64,000 bases of DNA, taken from contig JAZGTN010000046.1 of assembly GCA_037783415.1 (NCBI GenBank), forward strand, positions 6,020,501 to 6,084,500, given 5' to 3'. Each line of letters begins with the position of its first letter. The first letter of the stretch is position 1. The position numbers and the translations under genes were made by a program. The notes beneath the pieces were generated by a model. It had not been told where the DNA came from, ran no database searches, and was given only the letters and a program-made list of their open reading frames with translations. Source of the DNA: Leptasterias polaris. Its lineage: Eukaryota > Echinodermata > Asteroidea > Forcipulatida > Asteriidae. Of this stretch, positions 1-48,666 are shown piece after piece.

Positions 1-831
1 ATGCCGAAAAATAACCCTTATCTCAGACTTGAAATCAAGTCTACAACACGTGTGTCTCGAGTGCTGCCGATCTATCACACACAACCCTGGTAGGTACACG
101 ACATGTACATGTACATACACAACGCTTTTTACGTCGACATACATGTACATGTACATGTACTTTGTAAACTTGTCTACTCTGCGTGGCGTTTCACCGCTAT
201 AGTTTCTAAAGCCTTTGCGGTTGTATGTTCAAGCCTTCCCACTAGTCGGGGTCTGTCTGATGTTAAATTTGATCCCTTTGTCGGTAAACAATGAATGGGC
301 GATCAGTATATTTAAGATAAATTGGTTGTATCTTGCATAAAATTACCTTCACTGCAGCTGGCAGGTAGTAATAGTTTTGGATTTGCGTTCGTTTTGCTTA
401 CAATTTCAGGTATTCGGATGTAATTTTTTTTTATTATGTACAAAAAACAGGGCGTCTTCAAGGGCGTCCGACAGTTTTTCGGGGCGTCCAAAAATAAAAT
501 AGGGCGTCCAAAAGACGCCCCGACGTATCGCTGGCTAATAGCTTGTGCATTATGCAGCCAGTTAAACCAGGAACCAGGAACACCGCGGCAAACCCATTCT
601 CTTTATGGGTTCTTTTACGTGCATTACACAACACATGGGACCAACGGCTTAGATAATTGTCTTGCTTAAGGACACAAGTGTCACGACCGTGACTCCAACC
701 CACACTCTGCTGAACAGAAACACCAGAGCTTGGGTCCAGTGCTCTTATCTGCTTGGCCACGACACGCATCGTTCACGTTCGACCAATCTCATCCCTATTG
801 TTAACAAAACGAATCTTGTATTTTGCTGCAG
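1..831. other. vasa intron with repeat fragments
   Basis: Lies upstream of the first vasa exon in the window. It contains ACATGTAC-rich simple sequence (about 98-160), a cluster of GGGCGTCC words forming an inverted pair (about 450-520), and a minus-strand SINE-A fragment (about 651-768). No exon recognised. Confidence 0.6.
651..768 (-). repeat. SINE-A fragment
   Basis: On the minus strand it carries the tRNA-like head and the ACACTTGTGTCCTTGAGCAA-like core shared with the fuller copies at 31264-31622 and 17744-18078. Confidence 0.6.
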
Positions 832-7339
<6,508 letters not shown>

Positions 7340-7719
7340 AGGGTGTTATTTAATGATGGCTTTCTTCCTTGCTGTAGTGTTAAAACCCCACTAAAGCTAT
7401 TGACTCGATTTTTGAACAACTTTTCATTGTTACTGGATTGTGAATCTTTTCCAGAATATTTGTTTTCCTTTAAAATCTCCTTATTGTTGAACGGAAGCAG
7501 CTAAAGAAAGCTTTATTTTGACTCCCTGAAAAAGATTGAGAAAAACTGCCATTTCATTCCAGTTTGTAGTCCTGTGCCCCTTAGAGATGGCCAAACATCA
7601 ACTTGTGTAAAACTAGACAAGGGATCTGCCGTCCGACACGTAGTGTACAAGTTAACTTTCCCCGTTATGTATACAACAACAGAGAATTTAGTTGTTTTGT
7701 AAAAAGACTATCATCAAAA

Positions 7720-7725
7720 ATTAAA
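7720..7725 (+). terminator. candidate vasa poly(A) signals (ATTAAA; AATAAA further on)
   Basis: An ATTAAA hexamer lies 381 nt after the vasa stop, followed by a TG-rich stretch. Further hexamers on the same strand are at 8144-8149 (ATTAAA), 9832-9837 and 11004-11009 (AATAAA). The sequence cannot show which is used. If the distal sites are used, the 3' UTR would be 2.5-3.7 kb. Confidence 0.3.
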
Positions 7726-8368
7726 GATGCTCTTGATTTGTTAGTTTGCATCGACGGACTTATATGAGCATGGAGAAGAGAAACCAAGCTTACAAAAGAG
7801 TTTTCCGTGAGGATCAAAAACTTTAAAAGAAAACAAGAGAAAACCAGGCAAAATACAGAGAAAGCTTAGTCTAAGGTGTTGAAATCATGAAGAATGGATC
7901 CTTGACTCGACAACACATTGAATTTGCTGGCGAATGGAGTGCACACGAGACTGGAGGCATGGTCCGACCCCGTCACAATTGGTGGAGAAAGCAACATGTT
8001 GAAAATCTGCTGCTGTTTTTAGAGAAAGCTGATCTGACTGAGGCCAAAATGGTTGGAAAAGTGTTACAAATTTACAGCTTAAAAAAAAAGGAATATGAAA
8101 AGTCAGCAACATTAACACCATTTTGCCTGATATCTGTATTTTGATTAAAGACTAAAAAGTCTCCAAATGTAAGAGTCGATTTGGACGATTCTTTGATCTT
8201 TGAGGACTTTCTAATTTGCGTCCACAGTGTGTGCTAGCCATAACTCATGGCACCAAAGTGGAGTCTTTTAAGACTTCATATTAATAGTATTTCAAAAATT
8301 TGGAACATGAAAGCTGAAATATAAATATAACAAGAATTGGTGCTTTTAAATCCTTGTTTTTTCTACCT

Positions 8369-8376
8369 TGTAAATA
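8369..8376 (+). promoter_or_regulatory. Pumilio-type word (UGUAAAUA) in probable vasa 3' UTR
   Basis: The octamer TGTAAATA matches the consensus UGUANAUA bound by PUF proteins, which commonly regulate germline mRNAs. It lies about 1.03 kb after the vasa stop and only matters if the transcript extends that far. A chance match is possible at this AT content. Confidence 0.25.
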
Positions 8377-11300
8377 TGTAAAGCTATACAACCAAATTGC
8401 CTCATTAATGGTGGGACAGGAATTCTTCAAACAGCAATATTCCACTTTCTTTGAAGATTATTTCACAATTGCAAAGCGCGTTGACCTGTGTGGAAAGACT
8501 TAAACATTGCTGCCAGGAACCGAGCTCTGTTAAGTTATGGAGAGCTTGACCCTGCTCAAATACGTCGCCTCTGCAAAAGTGTTCGACCTTTGAATTGTGA
8601 AGGGCCTGACCTCTGCAAATGTATTCGACCTTCGAAAATATGGAGGGCTTGACATCTGTATGTGAACTATCCGAGCGTAGTGAATACCTTGGCAAAGTAT
8701 GTGATGTCAGCAGGAGTGTAACCTCTGCAAGAAGTTGACCTACCTAAGAAAAGACTAAGTGTGTGTGACCTTTTTGTCAGTATTAATAAGTGACCTCTAT
8801 TGAAGAGATTGACCTCTGCCTTCATGAGCTTATGTGACCTCCGTCTTCTTTCTCTTTGGAGTACTGCTGAAAATGATGAATGTTTTGAGTCAGCAATATC
8901 CACCATGAGGAGTGTGTGCTCCACCAGCTGGAGTATCTGAGACCTCATTGGTCCATTGATAAGTAATGTGACCTCGGTCTGGAACTGTGATTGGTCATGT
9001 GATTGTCAGTCGCGTTAACTTTCGCATCTGATTCAACTGCCGCTTATTTGCCAAAAAAAGAAAGACTTATATTTGAAACTTTTATTATTGAAAACAAAAA
9101 GAAAACTAAGTATAACCTTTAAAATGATAAGTTTAATCATGAGATTTATTTTGAATCTATATTTTTTCAATGATTTAGTTTGGTTCACTTTATTTCAATA
9201 ATGTTACAATGCAGTAATTTCTCTTTTGTAGTGCACAGAAGTTCTTCTTGCATTTTATTATTATTTTTTTTTTCAGTCGACTTTTATCAAGCTCTTCACA
9301 TCTTTTGACACCAAAGTCCTATTCACCAATCAGATCCTTTGCCTTAAAGCTTTGGCTTTCAATGTCTTTTTTGTTGCTGTAAGATTTGACTGGCTATGGG
9401 CTATTAGATGCCTACGGATCATCCAATCAGATAACTTGTTACTTCTGGCCGAGTATAAACGGCATGATTCGATTGGTTTAAATGACTTGAGATTTTGTAT
9501 CAAGCTAATGAGGCACAATTGCAAGAAGAGAATGTTCATCTTGACAACCTAACCCTTTGTCATCCCTCCAACAAGAAAGAAATAATTGTTTGCATAATCT
9601 GGTAGACCATGACACCCTGTTTATTTCTAATATGAACAAGAAAAAGCTGTGTGAAACTACTTGCAATTGATGAGAGTTATGCATTTAAGCATTACTTCAT
9701 TTTCAATTATGATTTCATCAGAACTCTTTATATCAATTTCTCAGTTGATATGTGCTAGCTGGGCCCAACTTGAACAAATTTTCAGTTTTGTGTCACCCAG
9801 TTTTTTTGTTTCCTTTGTGCTAAGATTGTGCAATAAATATTTCTGGCGGGTTATGGGATAGTCAAGCTGTGTCTTCAATGCATTCAGTCAGTGCAGTGTT
9901 AACTTGATGGGAAAAGCTTGATTAGAGTGCGACAATATTTGCATGTAGTACTTAATGTATTGTGTATGGGTTTGGTTTTTGGATACTTTAAGTTGGTGTT
10001 GACAACAAGGGCGTCTGTTTGATCCGTCTTTTTCTTGAGATATGAAATATTTGTGATCTACTTGATGAAAGTGGGCAACATGCTCAAAAAAACCCAAATT
10101 GGGTTAACTAATTTAGAAATACCGCATAATCGGCATAATTTATTTTCTGAGGAATGTTTCTTGCATGTTTTGCAAGTTCAATTTCAGAATGGTACTTCAC
10201 ATAATGATTAATTGCCAAAATGCTGTCTCAATCACAGAGAAATTGAGAGTTTCACATGTGCTTGGATTATTGACTTTTCCTATAAACCATTTGTGAGTTG
10301 GAGTTGAATTAATGTCTGGTACAATGACTTGCTTTAGTCACAAGTTACTGCTTCAATTTGAATTCCTCAGACTATAGAGACAGTTGCTGCGTCAAATGGT
10401 TCAGGGCAAGCTTATGTATAGCAATCTCCAGATTTATAAGCAAACTCTGGTGCCATTGTGCCAAAACAGTCACTTGTCACTAAGCAAGTCTTTGTACCAG
10501 ACATTCAAATTTAACTCACAAAATATGGTTTGTTACGAAGATAATTGTATGTCTGAACATGTTGACACATTTGGGCAACTTGTCGCACATTTCTGCAGTG
10601 CAGGGCACGTGTATTAAACTCAAACCTTTGAATTGCACGACAAGTACATGTACATGTTCACTCTAAATTTGTGTCATTTAGTTTATTATGTTTAGAATGG
10701 GGATCTTCACCAAATCGTTCAGATTTCCTTGGGCCTTGCACTTGATTTGGACTTATGAACCAATTTCTTTGAAATAACAAATTAAACCTACAATGTACAT
10801 TCACATAATTTCTTTTATAAATCAAGTTAAAAAGACAAGTGCAGCTAAACAAAACTCGGCTGGATTTTGCAGGTACCAGTTAAGACCTATCAGCTTGAAG
10901 TGTTCATTGTTTATTGTTCATAGTGATAAAGGTTATCACCGTTTTGAATGTACTTTAGAGATGCTAACCATCTGTTCCCAACTTGTTAGCAATCTTGGTT
11001 TTTAATAAAAATGTTGATGTATTCTAAGTGGTTTATTTTGTATATTTATTTCTCTTTTCAGGTATTACCATTACGGGAAAGTTTCATTAAATAGCTTCCG
11101 AGTTTGGCCACAAAAACTTGGAAAGTATACATTAATCTGCCTGGGGCAGTCAGTAGCCCTACTGGTTTTTGCATGATCCAATTAAGTCCACTGTATGGAA
11201 AAGGAATTACATGGAGATAACAGGTGTGAGCTGTCAGATGAAAAGGATGTTTCATTGTAGCCTCTTTAATGGAGCTTTCCTGTAATGTCATGTTAGTAAG

Positions 11301-12231
11301 TGTTATGTAATTCCACTGTACGTCACGCCCACAAACTGGCTTCAGTGATTACCAGAAGCCCACAGGAATTGCATTAAACTAGTTTTAGTCCGAGGATTTT
11401 ATGTAAAATTTAATAATTGGACTTGGCTTTTACACACGTTCTTCAAACTGTTGAGGTCATCTCATAGTTTAAATGAGATGTTCCTGCAGCAGACGCGCGG
11501 CTGTGACACAATGACTTTTATTTGTCTCAAATGCACAGAATGCAGTACAATATTCCCTATAACACAGATTCTGCCTTTTGATTGGTTTAGAGTGTGTCAC
11601 ATGATATGACTTACTTTTTTAAAAGAAAGCTTGTGAATGTGGCGAACTATACCCACAGCAGGCAGCCAATGTACTAAACCTGTTGCAACGGCAACTTCTT
11701 GGGATGCCATTGTTAGTATTATTGAATGAGATATTACAAAACAGGATTACCCTGAAAAGTCAAAACAGGCTTAGCCTTGGGGGGAAAAGTGTATCTCGAA
11801 GCTGTCAATATTTGTATACTGTCCTAGACTTCAGCTGAAATCAAAACTCAATTTTCTCGCACATTTTTTTAGAATTATTTCATGGTTTCTACCCATTTTC
11901 CACCTCTGTGGAGCCTTGCATGTTGATTGAGTTTTCAATGCCTACCTTCCCTCTTCTCCACACACTAGGTATCTTCACACTTAATGGCTCCAGTCATTAC
12001 CAAAAAGATATACATCCTAACACATCTGTTCATTTAGAAAATATCACTCTTTATTACGCACACAAATTATGGGGAGGTAATTGGTCTTTAACAAGTTTTT
12101 CTTTTTTACCTATTCGATTAAAACTCGCTTCATTCTTTTCAGATGTATGATTCTGTATCAGAAGTATTTTAATCAATTTACACATGCAAAGAGGTTATGT
12201 TCTATCAGTTTATAGAACCATTATCATCTAG

Positions 12232-12533
12232 TTAAAGGCATGGTATACTTTTGCTAGTTCTCAAAGACCAGTATCCTCACTTGGTGTATCCCAACATATG
12301 AAGATTTGGGCTCAATTTAGCACCAAAATAATACATGTACATGCCTGAAGCCTTTCTCAAATTCAAATTCGTGGGTGAAAAAATACCATTTTCTCTAAAC
12401 TACATTACTTCAAAGGTAGTCATTTCTGACAATGTTTTATGATATATCAACAGCTCTCCAGTGCTCTTTACCTAGTCAGTTTTTAAGATCACAAACTTTT
12501 AGAGTAATTACCAAAAGTATACCCTGCCGTTAA
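12232..12533. mobile_element. TTAA-flanked MITE
   Basis: TTAA at both ends encloses inverted ends AGGCATGGTATACTTTTG and (reverse complement of right end) CGGCAGGGTATACTTTTG, 16 of 18 matching. The TTAA duplication is what piggyBac-type transposases leave. Related copies: 36070-36448, 25949 onward, 17244-17690, 22040-22336 and 43596-43990. Confidence 0.75.
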
Positions 12534-14569
12534 ATGTACACGCATTATTTTGTACCCCTTTTTCTAGGGGCAAAATGCGGAATGAAACTTTCACATAAAT
12601 AATTATATTTCTTTAAATTTGGTGCAATGACTATTGGCCTGATAGAATGAAGCAGAACCTATTCTTGAGAGTAAATGACATAAATGGAAGACAAACTAAA
12701 TTATACAAGGCACTATAATAAATCTGTATCCTGATGACCTGATTGATGATTCTAAAAACTATAACATCATGGGAAAATATATTAAAATTACGGTACTATT
12801 AAATATAGAAACGCTAAAGCATGGTTAAATATTAACTCAACTTTGGCATCACTTTAGCACAAATTTGACATTTTATATGTGGCACAAATCTACATATAGG
12901 AGCTCATCATCCATTGGTTGTTCCCTATCATAACGTTACTGATTAATACACAATCAAGGTTGAGGTAAGCCAATCAGACTTTGGCAGAGTGGGTCTATGA
13001 CTTGGGTCCACATGTACCCTTATGGTTAGTTGAAAACCCAATGCCTTATTCATGAAGTTTATATATTGAGTCTTATGCCCAATAGCCCATATGCAAAAAC
13101 CCCATCTTAGGTAACCGAGTACAGTTAGGCTATATCTGAAGTGGCCGCTACGTCTGTCATTAAGGGGTTTGCTAAGGACGTCCTATACTTCAAGTCATGA
13201 ACAAGGTGACCCAGCCGTAGTCATGGCCACCAACACAAACCTTACATTATCAATAGAGTATTGAACTAAACCAGTTTAAACGTGTCGTGTAAAGCATTTC
13301 TTCGAGGGATCAAAAGAAGATATTGAGAATACAAAATTCAATGAAAACAAACCCTTGTTCCGTTACGGATTCAGTATGTAATGGACTGCACTCCATAAAA
13401 TGTTAACACTTCTGTGTATTACAGGATGGTGCAATGGATTTAAATCAAGTAAAAAGGCTCATAGAGTCCACACCAAGCTATGATTTATATTTAAGCACAA
13501 AAATATCCGTTTAGCTGAAACCTCGATGTTTACAAAAATATTGGATTGACAATTTTAATTTTACCTTTTGTGATGGAAGTAGTAATAAAGTATTAGTGGT
13601 TAACAAGTTACAACCTGCCATAAACCAGAGAGCAAATAAACAAGTTAATACTGAACCAATGCTTATTATTTTTAATTTCTTATAATTTGTTTACAAATAA
13701 AACTTATTCCTTATTGGCAATATAAATTTCTTTTAAAAATCATGGAACATTTCCATTATTAAAATACACATTCATTTGGGTATTTTATGACCTGATCAAC
13801 ATGATAGGGCGTTTTATTTTTTTTACAAAATGTTTTTTCAAGATTTCACATAAAATATATATATTATATGCTAGGGCATCCATCAATGAATGAATTCCTC
13901 AGTAAAGTTGACAGTAGGCGAGCTGGAATTGGTGGAAAATGACACCATCTGCCAAAAGCACAACCTTCCTGCAGTTCACATAAACAGTTTTTTCTTATAT
14001 AACGTGTGGCTAAACTAGCCGATTTGGAAGATAAATTGGAAGCAGCTTTAATTTAAGTTCAAAGTTTTATCACGTAATTTCACTGACTTTTAAAAAAACG
14101 CATGTATTGGCCAGGTGATGTGAGAGGACATAGCACCTTTAATACTAAACCGCATGTAAGTCAAGCGACTATGGGTACGGCTTTTGCAATTGCCAGCAGC
14201 CACTGCTGAAGCCATTGCTTCAAACACAGCCGTAATGTCCCCCACCCCCCATCAATGCAATTCTAGCAGCACATCATCTTGAAGAGAAGGTACACCATTG
14301 TTAACAGTTTGTTTCACTTGTTGTAAAGTCGGTGTAATTTCAAAACACCTTGATTCGTAAAGCATTGTCACCTTGGAGAAGACGGAAGAGATGAAAGTCA
14401 AACTGCATGAATCATTAAAAACCTGTGACAATTACAAAATCTTGTTAAAATAACTGCACCATTCATTCTATCTAGTAGCATCTCTAGAAAACCTGAGGAT
14501 TGGATAATAAGTTTTCTGAAAACCAATAGTGTACCTTCCTTTTTGCTCCAGAAGTTTTGTATAAGGCTC

Positions 14570-44327
<29,758 letters not shown>

Positions 44328-44396
44328 TGTTCACTTGTTGTGTTCACTCTCACTGATGATGGTCTCTTGCCAAGTTCAGTTGCTCTTCCAGTCCAC

Positions 44397-44406
44397 TTAA
44401 ATAAAC
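44397..44406 (-). promoter_or_regulatory. candidate TATA-like element of DPYD
   Basis: Reading the minus strand, TTTATTTAAG lies about 70-80 nt upstream of the DPYD ATG, which would allow a 5' UTR of roughly 45 nt. No CpG-rich promoter is apparent here. The call rests only on motif and spacing. Confidence 0.25.
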
Positions 44407-44988
44407 ACAGTACCAGTACTGCGCTACTGCATTCAACCATGGAGATTCAACACTACGCATCAATTATGCGATATCAAAAGTAAAACCTGAACAAGTGTGT
44501 TTACAATAAGTTTGACAAAACAATCCCTCATCTAAGGTCTAGAACAATATGGTAACCCAAAATTTACCACAGTTGAGCAAACTCTGGCCCAGACTGTAGT
44601 AATTAAACACACAAAGACCGGAAAGTTTGCGGGCACCCAAGCTCTCGAAAAACAACTAAGTTCTGCTTATGAAACAAACAATGTCCCCCGACGTATGAAC
44701 CTTGTTTAATCTTTTAACAACAGAAAGGTACCTGACTACTGTACGTGGCGCAACAGTGCAACAGCGCAAGCAACAGCGCAACAGTTATTATTGGGACAAT
44801 CAGCAGTTGGGACAATGATTTTGTTGATTAATAATATAGATTAGTTGGTTGAATGGTTGAATGAAACTGTACTCTGTTCATAATAGCTCCATGGTCCATA
44901 AACACACCGCAATGCTTCGGTGCGATCGTGAAGTGGGTGGACCAATCACGATGAATCATCATTGTGGGGGTGTGTGTGATCTGTTTGA

Positions 44989-45125
44989 CCATAGAGCTAG
45001 TCTTGGTGCAAGACGTCCCTGTTATGTATTTCCACGATCCGCCCCATTACAAATTGCCGCCAATAGAGGGCGCTATCATTCCACGAACCGCTATCACAGG
45101 AACGTCTTGGGAATCTCGTCAAACT
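44989..45125 (+). repeat. inverted repeat arm A (left)
   Basis: Contains CATAGAGCTAGTCTTGGTGC, ATTGCCGCCAATAGAGGGCG and CAGGAACGTCTTGGGAATCT. Its reverse complement recurs at 48298-48442 with a short internal duplication. Confidence 0.9.
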
Positions 45126-45441
45126 GCCTTGAAAATTCCAGGGACATTCCGCTGTGACGTAGAAATTTGCATAATTCTTTGCAAGAAAAAAATCACGTGA
45201 TGAGTCTAGTACCTGAACTGCCGCGTTTGTGAACCACTGATCTCTATTATTGTACTGTGGCTAGGCTGCACATGGAATCGTGTGTGGGGAATATGAATGG
45301 AACTTGTCGCCGTCGACCGACACCCGCGTGTGTGTACGTAGTAGTAACCCATAGAACTATTTAAACTAGTATTTTGCTGTCGTTTGCGTAATGACGGAGC
45401 GTGCCGTAAAAGTTGACAGTTAATGTAATATAAGTTATAGT

Positions 45442-45495
45442 ATAGTAATAACATTATTTGAATTAATGTATGTATTCAAATAATGTTATTACTAT
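45442..45495. repeat. 22-bp perfect palindrome with 10-nt loop
   Basis: ATAGTAATAACATTATTTGA(AT) and its exact complement. AT-rich; could extrude or mark MITE ends. Followed by a GGGTCGATTTCACAAAG repeat (about 45500-45650) also seen near 24215. Confidence 0.88.
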
Positions 45496-46654
45496 AAGGC
45501 CTGGGGTCGATTTCACAAAGGACTTACTAAGATTTATCTGAAGTTATTTGCCATAGTGATTTGTATTGTGACATCACACATTGCTTATCAATTAAGATTA
45601 ATAATACACAGTTAAGATCAATCTGAACTTTTTGTAAAATCAGCCCCTGGTGATTTAATGTTACTGTTGTGTACGCATTATTACAATTTGGAGGATGAAC
45701 CTCACATTTGTGCTTTTAAGGCAAGGAAGTATGTACAGTGTATAGTTGTCTCGCATTATCCAACACAACCTAGACTATCATGCTGAATCTACATCTTTTC
45801 CTTTGAAAACAAAAATACAACCAGTACTTGGTCATAAAGTTAACAGTTTATGGTAGAAAACTGTTCTGTTACTGTTACATTATATTTGTTATTAATTTAG
45901 CTGAACAATTTTAAATGGTCCTTTTTATTGTAAGTATAATGCCCACATTTATACATTTGTAAGCATAAATATTTCATCAGTGAACATTTCAACTAAATAT
46001 GATAATTAATGTAAAGCATTGTAATAAACATTCACACTGATAGGACAGGGGTTTTTTCTTCAAATATCCACCAGTATATATATATATTTTTTTAAGTTTC
46101 TCCTCTAATTAGACCCAACTCCCTAGGTGTTTTTGCTAGAAACCATACAAATCCGCCAAAATCAATCAATTGCAACTGTAGGCCTCCTACTGAATCCATC
46201 ATAATCAACGAATGCACTTATTTATTGCTGTTTTATTTAAATAGGGTAGCCTCATCAGTTACAAAACTGCTTTCATTAAGGGCCCTATATTTCAATAAAA
46301 ATGATAAATGATTAAGTAAAAAAGTAAAGTTTATATAATTAAAAATAAGAACGAAGCAAAGAAAATAGCGAGATTAACGCGCTATAGTGTGTAATGCATA
46401 AAAATAGGACATTTTGGAATGATGATAAAGCCATTACGACATAAGAAAAATAAATAGAATGCAACAATGTTTTTAAAACAGCATAAAACAGAAAGTAGCA
46501 AAAACAAAGCGGGATTCAAAAACGCACTAGTTTAAAACAAGACACAAAGCATAAAAGTCAAATTGGAATGATGAGTAAACCAAAACGATATAAAACAATG
46601 AATAGAATACAAGATTAACTCAAAAAAAAAAAAAAAGTAAATTAAAAGGGCAAC

Positions 46655-47120
46655 ATGATTAAGATTCAGCTAACAGAGATCTTTTAAATTTAGAAAGTGA
46701 CTCATACTGTCTCTGTGTGTTTCTCAACTTGTTCCAACCCAAGGTCCCTAGATATTGGAAGGTGCGTTTACCTGCATTAGTCTTAGGAATAAATGACATG
46801 TATAATGAGCCGTTGGACAGTGACCGGGTGCCAATTGGGTGACTTGGTATTTCAAAGCGAGAGTTAAGATATTTCGGGTTTAATTTGTTAACACATTTGT
46901 AGACTTCACACATTCTATTATAGTGCCAGCGTAAAGGGAGAGCAGTCCATGACAGGGCCTCATGAAGTTCGGCAATAGAAGTCCTATAATCAGCACTGAG
47001 GATCAGTCTGGCAAGGCGATTGTGTAACTTAACAAGCCTATCAGAATTACCGTTTGAACAACTGGACCACACAACGCTACAATAATCGAACAAAGGCAAG
47101 ACCATGGCACAACTAAGCAA
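46655..47120 (-). mobile_element. LINE reverse-transcriptase C-terminal fragment
   Basis: A 153-codon minus-strand frame: VLPLFDYCSVVWSSCSNGNS, LVKLHNRLARLILSADYRTS, ALPLRWHYNRMCEVYK and LGTLGWNKLRNTQRQYESLS. Matches the thumb and C-terminal region of LINE ORF2. Confidence 0.8.
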
Positions 47121-47249
47121 TTTAAATGTGGAAGGAGGGAGGCAAGGATGTGGAAGGAGGGAGGCAATGTACTGGAATCAACTGGAATAAATCAGGATAA
47201 TGCCGAGTACTTTGATGGATAGTCACCTGGTAGTCACGTGGACCCACGA

Positions 47250-47695
47250 TGGAAAAATTGAAAAGGCGAAGGAAAAAATTGAAAAGGCGAAGGAAAAAAT
47301 TGAAAAGGCGAGGGACAAAATTGAAAAGGCGACAGACAAAATTGAAAAGGCGAGGGACAAAATTTAAAAGGCGAGGGACAAAATTGAAAAGGCGAGGGAC
47401 AAAATTGAAAAGGCGAAGGAAAAAATTGAAAAGGCGAGAGACAAAATTGAAAAGGCGAGGGACAAAATTGAAAAGGCGAGGGACAAAATTGAAAAGGCGA
47501 CGGACAAAATTGAAAATGCGAGGGACAAAATTGAAGAGGCGAGAGACCAAATTGAAAAGGCGAGGGACCAAATTGAAAAGGCGACGGACAAAATTGAAAA
47601 GGCGACGGACAAAATTGAAAAGGCGAGGGACAAAATTGAAAAGGCGACGGACAAAATTGAAAAGGCGACGGACAAAATTGAAAAGGCGTCGGAAA
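47250..47695. repeat. 21-bp minisatellite (heptad-length unit)
   Basis: About 21 units of AAAATTGAAAAGGCGAGGGA(C). Because the period is seven codons, long frames appear on both strands. None has a start context, splice sites or known domain, so it is treated as non-coding. Confidence 0.93.
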
Positions 47696-48297
47696 GGAGT
47701 GGCACATATGGAACACCATACGAACCCCTAATTTAATGCATTTCTACTTGACAGCTTCATCAACCCATCATACTCCATCATACTCCAACATTGAGTGTGT
47801 ACTTAAGGGAAATGTGAATTTTGATTATTTGAGGCAGACAGTACCAATATTGTGAAACAGTGACTCGTTCGATCACCGGTCCTCGCCGACAATCTCACTT
47901 AAATCTTTGATGAAGCCCTTTTCTTGGCTTTCGTTAGTAAGGTGGTGTAACTCTTACAAGTTACTAGCTGCCGGTTACAAACTATACACCATCCGCCCTT
48001 TTTCGTACGGTGTGATGAGTATCGCGAGGCCATTATTCGCCAGCAACTTAGCTAGCCGTCATAATTGCAAAAAATCACGAAAGAGGCCGACCGTCCTTGC
48101 TACACAGAGAACAGCACACAGTGTGTCAGTATAGTAGACAATACAATTTCGTCTGCTACATTTTACAGCAGCGTGACCAGTCTGGTTGGTCGTTATGCGG
48201 CTTAAAATGTTTGTTCGTGCGCTTGCGTATTGCCGTTGTGACCTCAATGTGAATATGCAGATATAGGTCACAGAGATTGTATCACGTGATACTCGAC

Positions 48298-48442
48298 GAG
48301 ATTCCCAAGACGTTCCTGTGATAGCGGTTCGTGGGTGATAGCGGGTTCGTGGAATGATAGCGCCCTCTATTGGCGGCAATTTGTAATGGGGCGGATCGTG
48401 GAAATACAGAACAGGGACGTCTTGCACCAAGACTACCATAGA
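48298..48442 (-). repeat. inverted repeat arm A (right)
   Basis: Reverse complement of 44989-45125, with a duplicated GTTCGTGG/GATAGCG segment adding about 17 bp. Together the arms bound about 3.2 kb. Confidence 0.9.
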
Positions 48443-48640
48443 GCTAGAGAAAGGACCACGGAAGGAGTTATACCTGTCGGGCAGTAACAACAGAGATCAA
48501 TGGGCCACGACACGAACCCTTATTATGTAGGTTGTGCAACGCCGCATTTTACACTGGTAAACTGCAACTCATTTGGGCCCTGCATTGAAGAATGCTGCGT
48601 TCTTTCTCTATGGTTTGACACGATATTTTTTGGTACCATT

Positions 48641-48666
48641 TATGGAGGTAGAATTCTACCTCCATA
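48641..48666. repeat. 26-bp perfect palindrome without loop
   Basis: TATGGAGGTAGAA followed directly by its complement TTCTACCTCCATA. Confidence 0.9.

Larger units (their letters stand above)
7340..14569. other. tail-to-tail intergenic region (vasa 3' side / DPYD 3' side)
   Basis: No protein-coding signal is recognisable on either strand; the open frames are short and unrelated to known families. Contents: the probable vasa 3' UTR with several poly(A) hexamers, a Pumilio-type UGUAAAUA word (8369-8376), a cluster of TGACCT words (about 8545-8975), a TTAA-flanked MITE (12232-12533) and AT-rich sequence. A minus-strand AATAAA (complement at 13813-13818) is a candidate DPYD poly(A) signal about 750 nt past its stop. 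Confidence 0.6.

Noticed and set aside
753..831. In-frame ATG at 753 as the start of vasa
   Set aside because: Sequence before 832 does not resemble Vasa and a good TTTTGCTGCAG acceptor precedes the homologous part; the upstream exons are outside the window.
7887..8144. 85-codon plus frame after vasa as a separate gene
   Set aside because: No recognisable similarity; lies in the probable 3' UTR or flanking sequence and has an opposing frame of similar length.
47122..47731. Four overlapping 110-160 codon frames
   Set aside because: All arise from the 21-bp repeat; simultaneous opening of several frames on both strands is the sign of a satellite, not a gene.
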